A stretch of 64,000 bases of DNA from NCBI RefSeq assembly GCF_007785775.2, contig NZ_VNIK02000008.1:62001-126000 (forward strand), given 5' to 3'. Under the pieces are notes generated by a model, which saw nothing but the letters and a program-made list of their open reading frames with translations, searched no databases and was not told the DNA's origin. This document shows positions 17,774 through 26,298 of this stretch, one piece after another. Position 1 is the stretch's first letter. Each line of letters begins with the position of its first letter. The translations under genes were made by a program, and so were the position numbers. The stretch is from Flagellimonas hadalis. Its GTDB lineage: Bacteria; Bacteroidota; Bacteroidia; Flavobacteriales; Flavobacteriaceae.

Positions 17774-17913
17774 GGTCATATCTTTTATTGGGAACAGGCT
17801 CTTGATCTTCAGGGAAGTAATCTGCCTAAAAAAAGCGTTATTGCCAACCCTGTTTTTGGGGGTATTCCTGTGAAAATCGTCTGGCTGGCTGTTTTCCGCA
17901 GGCAAAAATAAAG

Positions 17914-19605
17914 CTATTTCCTGAAAAAAGTACTGATAAAGGTATTTGAATTGCCCACATTGTCCGTAACGGTGACTTTCAGCTCGCACTCTGTGGCATT
18001 CAGGATCTTATCGTCAAAATTATAGGTGATGGTATTGGTCTTGGGTTCGTATTCCATCAATATCCAATCCCCGTTCAAAGTGGCCGAATAGGTGTCTATC
18101 CCGCTCAAATCATCAGAAATAGTAAGGCTCAGGTAACTGTAATTGCTCAGCCATTGTCTTTCCTTGAAATTTTTGGGCGTTATGGAAGGGGCAACACTGT
18201 CCTTGGAAAGGGTATAGGTGCCCAAGGTGCGCGTTCGGGTCGTAAAGGAGCCATCCCTTTTGTAGGTTTTGGAATAAGAAGGACGACCATTTTCGTCCAG
18301 GTGTGCTATGAACATTTGGTCGCGTTCCGATGGGGGGTATTTGGAGGGGTCAAAACTAATGGTGAAGTTTCGGTGCGCTGCCACACTGTTGTCGTGTATC
18401 ATCACGGTATCCTCCCCTTTTTTCAGGTCGATATAAAAATCATCATAAAAAGTATTGGCCGGAAAATAGACCTTGGCCGCTCCAAGGTCGAAGTTGTTGG
18501 GTTTGTCCGCAATGATGAAATCAGAAGTGGTTTTGTCGTCCCTAAGTTTTTTGGGAGACTCTTTTTTGCCCTCCACAGGGATGATGAGCGTGATGGTGTT
18601 GCCCGCAATATCCGAAATGAGGAGTTCCACGTTGTAGGACATGCCTTCCTCTAGGTCAATTTTTCCATCATTGTAAAGGTTCTTGTAAATGCTCAGATGA
18701 TTGAAGGGCTCCTTGAAGCATTTTTGGATACGCTGCCGGAACTTATAAAAATGGGCATAATCGATCAAGGTGTTGATGTACCTAGTCTCCCCGAAGGAAA
18801 ATGTTTCAAAGTCGAACTCGGAGTATACCCTACCGTTCACGGTTTGTCGTACTGAATAAACCCCATTCTGGTTTGCGGCCATGTCCTGTCGGTCAAACGT
18901 GTTGATCCCAAAACCGATGGAACCCGAAGCCGTGACCTTGTCCGCCAAAAAGGAACCATCCGCTTGCTTTGTGTAATTGATCTGTATCTTCTCTTCACTT
19001 TGGTTGATCAAAGCATCCTTGGACAAAGGGTAAGCGTAGAGCCCCAAAAGGGTAGGGTCGGTGGCGTCCCTAACCTCATAACCATAGAGCAGGGGGTTGG
19101 TGGGTTTTTCATTGACGCTGCTCCGAATTTCAAAGTGGAGGTGGGGCCCAGATGAGCCCCCTGTGTTTCCAGAAAAGGCCACGGTGGTGCCTTGGGTCAC
19201 CTTTAATTCCCCATAATCAGGAAAGATCTCGACCTCATACGACTGCTTGGCGTATTGTACCTTCTTCACATACTCCTCTATCTCAGGCCCAAACTTTTTC
19301 AGGTGTCCATATACGGAGGTGTATCCGTTGGGATGGGCCACATAGAGCGCCTTTCCATATCCCCAATGCGAGACCACAATCCGCGTGACCGTACCATCCG
19401 CAATGGCAAGAACGGGCAGTCCCTCCCGTTGTTGAGTCTTGATGTCGATACCCGAATGGAAATGATTGGAACGAAGCTCCCCGAATGTTCCAGCAAGCAC
19501 CAAGGGAATCTCCAAAGGGGATTGGAAAACTTCCTTGGGGTATTTTTCTTGGGCATGGAGGATTGGGGCAACTACAAAAAGGAAGGCAAAAAAAGAAAGG
19601 CGCAT
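17914..19605 (-). CDS. M23 family metallopeptidase
   Basis: A 563-residue exported protein with a signal peptide (MRLSFFAFLFVVAPILHAQ). The LytM-type zinc peptidase domain occupies about residues 30-165: FHSGIDIKT supplies the first His and the Asp, and GPHLHFEIR supplies the HxH motif, so the active site is complete. The rest (about 170-563) is beta-rich and probably forms Ig-like domains, one of them near the C-terminus (LTISDDLSGIDTYSATLNG, VTVTDNVGNSNTF). It is expected to cut peptidoglycan cross-links or activate other hydrolases in the periplasm. Confidence 0.92.
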   Translation of the reverse strand: MRLSFFAFLFVVAPILHAQEKYPKEVFQSPLEIPLVLAGTFGELRSNHFHSGIDIKTQQREGLPVLAIADGTVTRIVVSHWGYGKALYVAHPNGYTSVYGHLKKFGPEIEEYVKKVQYAKQSYEVEIFPDYGELKVTQGTTVAFSGNTGGSSGPHLHFEIRSSVNEKPTNPLLYGYEVRDATDPTLLGLYAYPLSKDALINQSEEKIQINYTKQADGSFLADKVTASGSIGFGINTFDRQDMAANQNGVYSVRQTVNGRVYSEFDFETFSFGETRYINTLIDYAHFYKFRQRIQKCFKEPFNHLSIYKNLYNDGKIDLEEGMSYNVELLISDIAGNTITLIIPVEGKKESPKKLRDDKTTSDFIIADKPNNFDLGAAKVYFPANTFYDDFYIDLKKGEDTVMIHDNSVAAHRNFTISFDPSKYPPSERDQMFIAHLDENGRPSYSKTYKRDGSFTTRTRTLGTYTLSKDSVAPSITPKNFKERQWLSNYSYLSLTISDDLSGIDTYSATLNGDWILMEYEPKTNTITYNFDDKILNATECELKVTVTDNVGNSNTFISTFFRK

Positions 19606-19716
19606 ATGGTTTTTTATAATTACATACGAAAGTAACCAATGTTTTGTTCATGGAAAACCCTTTGAAGCCCTCTTGACCGTCCAAAAACCGCCTCAAAGAA
19701 TAAATACCGAAAAGTA

Positions 19717-19747
19717 TTGTGAAGTTATCCTAGGATCGTTAACTTTG
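19717..19747 (+). promoter_or_regulatory. Promoter of the coiled-coil/zapA operon
   Basis: TTG (19717-19719), 20 bases, TAACTTTG (19740-19747): both Bacteroidota elements at normal spacing. Transcription would start near 19753, favouring the ATG at 19774 over the one at 19759. Confidence 0.68.
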
Positions 19748-19773
19748 TGTAATACGCATTGTTGTTTGCATCT

Positions 19774-20064
19774 ATGGGCGAACTTGTTGAGATTGTGGAT
19801 TCTTTGGAGAACAAGGTGAGCAAACTGCTGCACAAAATGGAACTGTTGCACCAGATGAACACCAAGTTGAAAGAAGAATTGGAACTTGCAAAAGAGGAAA
19901 GCAAGCTCAAAGAAGACGCTTTGGCAGAATGGGAAGAGAAATATAATTCCCTGAAAATGGCAAACACGATGCTGGGTAGTAATACTAGCAAAACAGAAGC
20001 TAAGCTCAAGATAAATACATTGATCCGCGAATTGGATGTTTGCATCGCCAAGCTCTCGGATTGA
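19774..20064 (+). CDS. Small coiled-coil protein upstream of zapA
   Basis: A 96-residue protein (from MGELVEIVDSLENKVSKLL) that is almost wholly alpha-helical with heptad-like Leu spacing (about residues 4-65), followed by a short basic C-terminal part (KLKINTLIRELDVCIAKLSD). Cytoplasmic, with no signal or membrane segment. It lies 14 bases before zapA on the same transcript, and the size, coiled coil and place suggest a ZapB-like or other division-linked partner of ZapA. No direct family match is claimed. Confidence 0.75.
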   Translation: MGELVEIVDSLENKVSKLLHKMELLHQMNTKLKEELELAKEESKLKEDALAEWEEKYNSLKMANTMLGSNTSKTEAKLKINTLIRELDVCIAKLSD

Positions 20065-20078
20065 TCAGTACCGAAACC

Positions 20079-20372
20079 ATGGAAGAGAAGCTCAAAATAA
20101 AGCTTTCCATTGCTGACAGGGTATATCCATTGACGATAGACCCCAGGCAAGAGGAAGGATTGCGAAAAGCGGCCAAGAACATTGAGAACCTGGCCAAAAA
20201 ATTTGAGCAAAACTATGCGGTTCGGGACAAGCAGGATGTTCTGGCCATGTGCGCCTTACAATTTGCATCAAAGATTGAGCAAGGTGGAATAGACCGTTCA
20301 GAAAATGCCGAGGCCGCCCTGCAGCGTCTCAAGGCCCTCGATGAACTGGTACATTCCAAGCTGGTGGAATAA
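20079..20372 (+). CDS. zapA: Cell division protein ZapA
   Basis: ZapA cross-links FtsZ filaments at midcell. The 97-residue product starts MEEKLKIKLSIADRVYPLTI, matching the ZapA N-terminal beta-hairpin, then DPRQEEGLRKAAKNIENLAKKFEQ and a long C-terminal helix for coiled-coil tetramer formation. I chose 20079 because the family begins there; an upstream in-frame ATG at 20040 overlaps the preceding gene. A 6S RNA candidate follows directly, the same neighbour zapA has in many bacteria. Confidence 0.9.
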   Translation: MEEKLKIKLSIADRVYPLTIDPRQEEGLRKAAKNIENLAKKFEQNYAVRDKQDVLAMCALQFASKIEQGGIDRSENAEAALQRLKALDELVHSKLVE

Positions 20373-20397
20373 GTTCTTTTAAATAAAATTATTGTTA

Positions 20398-20567
20398 CTG
20401 CCCACATTGGTAATACATTTTTGACAAGCTCAACACTATTATAATTAAAAAGGGTGAGTTTAGGTTGTAAAAGCATGCCCTGTCCAAGGGATCCTTGATC
20501 AGCCTGTTAGCCCTAAACCTGTAATTAGGAGTTTGTACAAAACTTCGGCCAATGTGGGCTTTTTTTT
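20398..20567 (+). ncRNA. ssrS: 6S RNA candidate
   Basis: A roughly 170-base structured segment between zapA and rny. A perfect 11-bp closing stem joins GCCCACATTGG (20400-20410) to CCAATGTGGGC (20549-20559) and is followed by eight T, a natural terminator. Inside, GTTTAGG (20458-20464) pairs with CCTAAAC (20512-20518), and CAAGG (20485-20489) with CCTTG (20493-20497) at the tip. The long, mostly unpaired stretches between closing stem and inner stem give the open-bubble layout of 6S RNA, which binds sigma-A RNA polymerase holoenzyme and restrains transcription in stationary phase. Position next to zapA supports the call. No covariance search was possible. Confidence 0.72.
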
Positions 20568-20585
20568 AACTAAACACAATCAAAC

Positions 20586-22157
20586 ATGGATAATATCATA
20601 GTGATCGTTGTAGCAGCTGTTGTAGGGCTGGGCATAGGGTTCGCCATAGCCAAGATCATGGAGAAGGGAAAGGCATCCAAGACCATAGCCAACGCGAAGA
20701 GAGAAGCATCGGACATCATAAAAGAGGCCAACAAGGAAGGGGAGAACATCAAAAAGGACAAGATATTCCAGGCCAAAGAGAAGTTCCTTGAGCTGAAGGC
20801 CGAACACGAAAAGGTCATCATCAGTAAGGACAAAAAGATAGCAGAGGCCGAAAAACGTATCAGGGACAAGGAATCCCAAGTGAGCAGTGAGCTGGCCAAG
20901 AACAAAAAACTGAGTGATCAGCTCCAGGAGCAGATCAAGGAAGTCAATTACAAGGGGGAGATACTGGACAAAAAACAGTCCGAGGTGGAAAAACTCCATA
21001 AGAGCCAAGTGCAGCAACTGGAAGTGATTTCCGGACTGTCCGCAGAAGATGCCAAGAGCCAATTGTTGGAATCCTTGAAAGAAACGGCTAAATCAGATGC
21101 AATGGCCTATCTGCAAAGCACTTTGGAAGAGGCCAAACTTACCGCACAGCAAGAGGCCCGTAAAATAGTCATCAATACCATACAGCGTATCGGTACCGAA
21201 GAAGCAGTGGAAAACTGTGTGTCCGTTTTCAATTTGGAATCGGATGACGTCAAAGGGCGCATCATCGGTAGGGAAGGAAGGAACATCCGTGCCCTCGAGG
21301 CGGCCACTGGCGTCGAGATCATTGTGGACGATACCCCGGAAGCCATCATCCTCTCCTGTTTTGACTCGGTGCGAAGGGAAGTTGCTCGACTTTCGCTGCA
21401 CAGATTGGTGACCGATGGACGAATCCATCCTGCGCGCATCGAAGAAGTGGTGAAGAAGACCGAAAAACAGATAAATGAGGAGATAGCCGAGATCGGTAAG
21501 CGAACCGTGATCGATTTGGGCATACACGGACTACATCCGGAATTGATAAAGGCCGTTGGGCGGATGAAATACCGTTCTTCCTATGGGCAGAACCTGTTGC
21601 AGCACTCCAGGGAAGTGGCCAAGCTTTGCGGTGTCATGGCTGCAGAACTCGGGCTCAACCCCAAGTTGGCCAAAAGGGCCGGACTTCTGCACGATATTGG
21701 TAAAGTGCCCATGGCTGAAGTGGAAGTAGAAACCCCACACGCCATTTTGGGGATGCAGTGGGCCCAAAAATATGGGGAGAAAGCCGAGGTATGCAATGCC
21801 ATCGGTGCCCACCACGATGAAATTGAGATGACCACGTTGATCTCGCCCATCGTTCAGGTTTGTGACGCCATCAGTGGAGCACGTCCTGGAGCTAGAAGAC
21901 AGGTGTTGGACTCTTATATACAACGTTTGAAAGACCTGGAGGACATCGCTTTTGGTTTCAACGGAGTACAGAAAGCCTATGCCATCCAGGCAGGAAGGGA
22001 GCTTCGTGTCATTGTGGAAAGTGAAAAGGTGAGCGACGACAAGGCCGCTGAACTATCCTTTGAGATTTCCCAGAAAATACAGACCGATATGACCTATCCG
22101 GGCCAAGTGAAGGTGACCGTAATCCGTGAGACCCGTTCCGTGAACGTGGCTAAATAA
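20586..22157 (+). CDS. rny: Ribonuclease Y
   Basis: A membrane-anchored endoribonuclease that starts mRNA decay. The 523 residues comprise an N-terminal membrane span ([19 protein letters not shown]), a long coiled coil (about 30-190), a KH domain ([26 protein letters not shown], about 220-285) and an HD domain with [11 protein letters not shown] (about 345-440) that holds the metal-binding site. Length and order match the family exactly. It follows the 6S RNA terminator by 18 bases and converges on the DUF7477 gene. Confidence 0.96.
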   Translation: MDNIIVIVVAAVVGLGIGFAIAKIMEKGKASKTIANAKREASDIIKEANKEGENIKKDKIFQAKEKFLELKAEHEKVIISKDKKIAEAEKRIRDKESQVSSELAKNKKLSDQLQEQIKEVNYKGEILDKKQSEVEKLHKSQVQQLEVISGLSAEDAKSQLLESLKETAKSDAMAYLQSTLEEAKLTAQQEARKIVINTIQRIGTEEAVENCVSVFNLESDDVKGRIIGREGRNIRALEAATGVEIIVDDTPEAIILSCFDSVRREVARLSLHRLVTDGRIHPARIEEVVKKTEKQINEEIAEIGKRTVIDLGIHGLHPELIKAVGRMKYRSSYGQNLLQHSREVAKLCGVMAAELGLNPKLAKRAGLLHDIGKVPMAEVEVETPHAILGMQWAQKYGEKAEVCNAIGAHHDEIEMTTLISPIVQVCDAISGARPGARRQVLDSYIQRLKDLEDIAFGFNGVQKAYAIQAGRELRVIVESEKVSDDKAAELSFEISQKIQTDMTYPGQVKVTVIRETRSVNVAK

Positions 22158-22169
22158 GCTATCCTCTTC

Positions 22170-23429
22170 TCAATCCCTGGTATTTTTGAATATCCATTCC
22201 AAAGGAATGTCACTATAGCTCGAATAGGATGTGTTGTAGTCATAGATGCTCCTTTTGGACATCACTACGAACCACTTTCCGTTGCCATGTGCAATGGTAG
22301 TGATATCGTAACCATCATTCGATTTTTCCTTGATATACTCTAGCGGATATTCAGAAAGTGTCTTCCAGCTCTGAAGGCCCAACTGAGACTCTGTGCTCAT
22401 CGTGACCGCCCAAAGTCCATTGCCATAATTGGCCGAAGTGATGGAATAACCTTCGTTCCAATTCTGCTCTATCCACTCTTTGGGTATCTCTGAGTTGTAG
22501 GTTTTCCATCGTTGTTCACCATACCCTGTATTTTGGTTCATGACCACGACCCATTCCCCATTGGCATAGGCAAGGGAAGTGATGCGATAACCATTGTTCC
22601 ATTTTTCGTTGATCCAATCCTTGGGAAAAAATTCAGATAATTTCCAGGATTGAATCCCCCATCGGGAAGTTTTGCTCATGACCAATAAAAAGGTGTTTTT
22701 GGTTTTGTCGAACTCGACAGAGGTAATGGTGTACCCCAATTCCCAGTGGGTTTTGATCCAATCGGAAGGGAAAGTTTCCGAATGGAATATTTTTTGTTTT
22801 TCATAGGAATTGTTTCCCATGTCGCTCATTACCACCGACCAGACGGACTCACCCTCTATTTCTCCATTTGCGAACGCTGTTATGGCATTGGTATAGATGG
22901 GAAGTTCCAGTTCCCCGAAATTGTTAAATAACAAGGCCTTATAGATGTCCTCGTCTTTGTTGATGAAATCGTCCAGGTAACCTTCGTTGACCGATTTTGG
23001 ATCTAGGTTGATCCAATAGAGTGCAGGCTTCATGTGTTGTGTGATATCCCCGCCAGCAAAAGCATTGTCATCCACCGTGTAGGCCTTGAATGTGCCATCG
23101 GACATTTCTTCCAGATAAAAGTTGTCGGGACTGTAACTGGAACTTTCAGGACCTCTGATAATTAATGGGTTTTCTCCATCCAGAAAATAATCCTTGGTAC
23201 CATCGCTCTTGGTAAACTCTTTAAAAGTGCCTTTATATTGGGCCACTTTGTCCGAGCCGTTGGTAAAATATTTTATCCGGATCAAGGCCTCGGTATCACT
23301 ATAAAAGAACACAAAACCAGTGTACTTCACACTGTTGCTGATCCAGCTGGTCTCATAATAGTATGATTGGGAAAATGCTTGGAAGCCTAACAAAAGATAT
23401 AGGGCCAAGAAAATAGTTCTTTTGGTCAT
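22170..23429 (-). CDS. Secreted DUF7477-type repeat protein
   Basis: A 419-residue protein with a signal peptide (MTKRTIFLALYLLLGFQAFSQ). The N-terminal half (about 22-180) has a beta-rich module of unknown family. The second half consists of four or five repeats of about 45 residues, each with the pattern W-x-x-GY-x-ITS or TT, then NG-x-W-x-VVMS, then QSWK (for example WNNGYRITSLAYANGEWVVV). This pattern resembles DUF7477 repeats, which probably form a beta-propeller. Outer-membrane or extracellular function is unknown. It converges on rny with a 12-base gap. Confidence 0.75.
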   Translation of the reverse strand: MTKRTIFLALYLLLGFQAFSQSYYYETSWISNSVKYTGFVFFYSDTEALIRIKYFTNGSDKVAQYKGTFKEFTKSDGTKDYFLDGENPLIIRGPESSSYSPDNFYLEEMSDGTFKAYTVDDNAFAGGDITQHMKPALYWINLDPKSVNEGYLDDFINKDEDIYKALLFNNFGELELPIYTNAITAFANGEIEGESVWSVVMSDMGNNSYEKQKIFHSETFPSDWIKTHWELGYTITSVEFDKTKNTFLLVMSKTSRWGIQSWKLSEFFPKDWINEKWNNGYRITSLAYANGEWVVVMNQNTGYGEQRWKTYNSEIPKEWIEQNWNEGYSITSANYGNGLWAVTMSTESQLGLQSWKTLSEYPLEYIKEKSNDGYDITTIAHGNGKWFVVMSKRSIYDYNTSYSSYSDIPLEWIFKNTRD

Positions 23430-23553
23430 TGGTAAAAGGTGTTTTGGTTGGTACTTGGTTTGATTTTCCTCAGAAATTTCCCCTTTATCCCCGAATCTTC
23501 AAAAGAAATGCGGTGTACAGTTCAAAAGCGATAGCCAATGTTTGTTTTTTGGA

Positions 23554-23613
23554 TGTCAGCGAGGCATCTCCCTGCACAGACGCTGACAATTATCATACTT
23601 TTCCCAGTATGAT
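23554..23613 (+). other. Two adjacent hairpins in the CBS gene leader
   Basis: Hairpin 1 is an 8-bp perfect stem, TGTCAGCG (23554-23561) with CGCTGACA (23581-23588), around a 19-base loop that can close further as GCA-TCTCCC-TGC. Hairpin 2, three bases later, is an 8-bp perfect stem, ATCATACT (23592-23599) with AGTATGAT (23606-23613), with loop TTTCCC. Both tips therefore show T(C/T)TCCC. They end 40 bases before the CBS gene start and are not followed by a T run on either strand. The rest of the 224-base gap (23430-23653) shows no gene I would support. Confidence 0.5.
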
Positions 23614-23653
23614 CACACTAGCTTTATATGAGGAACAATAAACTTCTACAAGG

Positions 23654-24073
23654 ATGAAAAAAGGTGTGCCTGTTTCCGAGATCATGACCAAAAAATTGGT
23701 CACATTGGGGCCAAAAGATGACTTGGTCACTGCCGAAAGACTTTTCAAGAAGCATCATATCAGACATATTCCAGTGGTAAAGGGCGATACCATCATTGGA
23801 ATATTGAGCTACACGGATCTGCTCCGCATCAGTTTTGCGGATGCCATAGACGAACATGAGGAGTATGTGGACACCATAGTCTACAATATGTTCACCATAC
23901 CCCAAGTGATGGTGCACGATGTGGTGACCGTTACCTCTATGACCACGATCAGGAATGTGGCGCAGTTTTTATCGCAAAAGGAGTTCCACGCCCTCCCGGT
24001 TGTGGATGATGGAAAGCTGGTGGGCATTGTCACCACCACGGATTTGATAAGGTATCTGTTGGAGCAATATTGA
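23654..24073 (+). CDS. CBS domain pair protein
   Basis: A 139-residue stand-alone pair of CBS domains. CBS1 is about residues 8-58 (VSEIMTKKLVTLGPKDDLVTA, HHIRHIPVV, IIGILSYTDLLR) and CBS2 about 78-135 (VMVHDVVTVTSMTTIRNVAQF, HALPVVDDGKLVGIVTTTDLI). Such modules bind adenine nucleotides and act as energy sensors, usually on partner proteins that sequence alone cannot name. Cytoplasmic. It is a single-gene unit with a paired-hairpin leader and a strong terminator shared with the opposite gene. Confidence 0.88.
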   Translation: MKKGVPVSEIMTKKLVTLGPKDDLVTAERLFKKHHIRHIPVVKGDTIIGILSYTDLLRISFADAIDEHEEYVDTIVYNMFTIPQVMVHDVVTVTSMTTIRNVAQFLSQKEFHALPVVDDGKLVGIVTTTDLIRYLLEQY

Positions 24074-24089
24074 ACCGGACCCAAAAATT

Positions 24090-24117
24090 ATCGCCCCAAT
24101 TTTGGGGCGATTTTTAT
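24090..24117. terminator. Bidirectional terminator between CBS and DUF349 genes
   Basis: ATCGCCCC and GGGGCGAT form an 8-bp perfect stem with loop AATTTT-type bases (24090-24111), with T-rich tails on the plus strand and TAATTTTTGG on the minus strand. It lies between the convergent stops at 24073 and 24114. Confidence 0.8.
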
Positions 24118-26156
24118 TCTTCTTCATTACTGTTCTCTTCCTCTTCGGCCTCCCTATTGAGCCTGTTCTCAAGTATGTTGAGCTTTTTGAGCTTTTCTTT
24201 CCAGGTCTGTAGGGCTTCTTTCTGCTTGTCTATATTTTTGATCACCTCTTGCACCAAAGGGTTGTCCTCGGAACTGTTGGAAAAGAATTGAAGGTTGTTC
24301 TCCAACTGGCGTATCTCGGACTTGCTCTCATCGATTTTTCTTCGGATGAAGACCCGTTCATTGCCAATGGCACGGTCGTCCTCCGTTTTGGCCAGCTCTT
24401 GTACTTTGTTTCCATATTTGATGAGTTCTGACTCTTGCCGGCTCACCCCTAGCTTTTTCAGAAGGGCGTCCACGATTTTGTTGAACTTCCCATTGATGTG
24501 TTTCTTGTTGTAGGGAATCCGTCCGTATTGTTTCCACTCGGCAAGGAACTCCTTGATTTCGGCCAGGTCTTTCTTTTTGTCCCCGCTCAGTTGGAACTCT
24601 TTCAATCGTTCAAGACAGGCATTTTTCTTCTCATAATTTTCATACTCGTCCTTCTGTGCCTCGTTCTTTTCCGAGTGAAGGCGGTCAAAATAGTGGTTGC
24701 ACGCATCCTTGAACTCTTTCCAGATCTTGTCCGAATACCTTCTGGGAACGTGGCCGATTTTCTTCCATTCACTTTGGATGCGCTTCATTTCGGGGGTGAC
24801 TTCCTCCCAATCATCCCGGTCCTTTAAGGAAATGGCCAAGTCCAAAAGAGCCTGTTTCTTGTCGAGGTTATGCTGTTGCTCTTTTTTCTGGTTCTTGTAA
24901 AAAGCGTTCTTGTTCCTATTGAATTTACGGACAGCATCCTTAAAGTGGCTCCAGGTTTCCTCATTTACCCGTTGCGGTACCTTGCCGGCTTTGAAGAAGG
25001 AATCCCTCAGCTTTTCAACTTCACTGATTTGTTGTTGAAGTGCCCTGTGGCTATTGGCCACATTTCCGGAAATCTGTGCAATGGAGGCTATGATCTCCTG
25101 TTTTTTCTCCAGATTTTTTTCATAGACCTTTTCCTGTTCTTGGAAATGCTCTTGCCTTCGCTGGTGCATGGCCTTGGTGGCATTGCTGAACCTTTCCCAG
25201 ATTTCTTCCCGATTCTCCTTTGCCACGGGGCCAATGTCCTCTTTCCAAATTTTATGAAGGGTCTGGAGTTCCCTAAAGGCTTTGTTCAGGTCGGGTTCAT
25301 CGGCCAAGGCCTCTGCCCGCTCCACCAATTTTTGTTTTTCTTCCAGGTTGTGTTTGAAATCCAGGTCGCGCAGTTCCCGGTTCAGGTGCAGGAAATCGTA
25401 GAAGATTTCCATGTGGTGATGGTAGGTGCGCCAAACATCATTATAGTTGTTGCGGGGAATGGGGCCTGCATTTTTCCAACTTTCCTGAAGGTTTTTGAAA
25501 TTGTTGTAGGTGGTGTTGATGTCTTCCTCCACATCAATAAGTCCCTTCAGTTCTTCAATGATCTCCAAACGCTTGTGGAGATTGTTTTTTAGGTTCTGTT
25601 CCAGTTGTTTGTAGTACTGGTCCCGTTTTTCACGATAATCGGCATATACTTCATTGAATTGCCTTTTGGCCACGGAGTTGTACCTGAAATCAATTTCATT
25701 GCCTCCCTTGGACACGAACTCTTCTTTCTTGTGTTCCAAAAACTCCTGGAATTTTTGGTCAAACTCATATTTTATGGCACTGACATGTTTTCCAATGGCT
25801 TGTACCTTTTCGTTCCGCACCAGTTTTTGGAGCTCGCCCACCAAGTTTTCCATGGGCATGGTGTGGTAATCCAAGAATGGGATGTAGTGCCTCTTTTCAT
25901 TGTCGGTGTCTTCCGCATCCTCCGCATTGGATTCGTCTATTTCATCGATGGGGTCTTCAGAACCATCGGAATCCTTTGCATTGTCCTCATTGGAAACGCT
26001 GCTTTCTGCCTTGGGTTCTTCCTTGTTTTCAGATACAGTTTCCTCGGACACGTTCGGTTCAGAAATGGGGCTTTCTTCCAAAGATGCTTTGCTGTTGTCC
26101 GATGTTTGCTCTGTGCCACCTTCAGCTTGCTGAAGTTTGTGTTCGTTGTCCTGCAT
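24114..26156 (-). CDS. DUF349 domain-containing protein
   Basis: A 680-residue, highly charged helical protein. The first 90 residues are an acidic, disordered region (many Glu, Ser, Asn, Asp). The remainder carries multiple DUF349 repeats of about 70 residues with recurrent W-K-x-x-G-x-x-P/V, W-x-x-F and R-R-Y-S-D-K-I-W-K-E-F motifs. A C-terminal coiled coil follows (about 600-680, DESKSEIRQLENNLQ). DUF349 proteins are widespread in Bacteroidota; their molecular role is not known. Strong promoter, 5' hairpin and terminator make this a single-gene transcript. Confidence 0.88.
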   Translation of the reverse strand: MQDNEHKLQQAEGGTEQTSDNSKASLEESPISEPNVSEETVSENKEEPKAESSVSNEDNAKDSDGSEDPIDEIDESNAEDAEDTDNEKRHYIPFLDYHTMPMENLVGELQKLVRNEKVQAIGKHVSAIKYEFDQKFQEFLEHKKEEFVSKGGNEIDFRYNSVAKRQFNEVYADYREKRDQYYKQLEQNLKNNLHKRLEIIEELKGLIDVEEDINTTYNNFKNLQESWKNAGPIPRNNYNDVWRTYHHHMEIFYDFLHLNRELRDLDFKHNLEEKQKLVERAEALADEPDLNKAFRELQTLHKIWKEDIGPVAKENREEIWERFSNATKAMHQRRQEHFQEQEKVYEKNLEKKQEIIASIAQISGNVANSHRALQQQISEVEKLRDSFFKAGKVPQRVNEETWSHFKDAVRKFNRNKNAFYKNQKKEQQHNLDKKQALLDLAISLKDRDDWEEVTPEMKRIQSEWKKIGHVPRRYSDKIWKEFKDACNHYFDRLHSEKNEAQKDEYENYEKKNACLERLKEFQLSGDKKKDLAEIKEFLAEWKQYGRIPYNKKHINGKFNKIVDALLKKLGVSRQESELIKYGNKVQELAKTEDDRAIGNERVFIRRKIDESKSEIRQLENNLQFFSNSSEDNPLVQEVIKNIDKQKEALQTWKEKLKKLNILENRLNREAEEEENSNEEE

Positions 26157-26194
26157 TGGTAAGTAGCTTTAGCTTTTGATTGATGATAATTATA

Positions 26195-26217
26195 GCCAAT
26201 TTAACAACTTAATTGGC
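26195..26217 (-). promoter_or_regulatory. Inverted repeat at the 5' end of the DUF349 mRNA
   Basis: GCCAATT (26195-26201) and AATTGGC (26211-26217) are perfect 7-bp arms around nine bases. With transcription expected to start near 26218, the mRNA would begin with this hairpin. Confidence 0.4.
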
Positions 26218-26223
26218 CATTAG

Positions 26224-26255
26224 CAAAAGTATTGATTCTTCTTTTGCCTTGGCAA
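26224..26255 (-). promoter_or_regulatory. Promoter of the DUF349 gene
   Basis: On the minus strand TTG (26253-26255), 21 bases, TACTTTTG (26224-26231), matching both Bacteroidota elements; start codon at 26156. Confidence 0.6.
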
Positions 26256-26298
26256 TAAGATGTTTGGATATATCAAAATGGTATGCGGAAGGCCTTTT

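Noticed and set aside
23429..23641. Plus-strand 70-codon open frame in the gap before the CBS gene
   Set aside because: No ribosome-binding context, no recognisable domain, and it spans the hairpins. I treat the region as non-coding.
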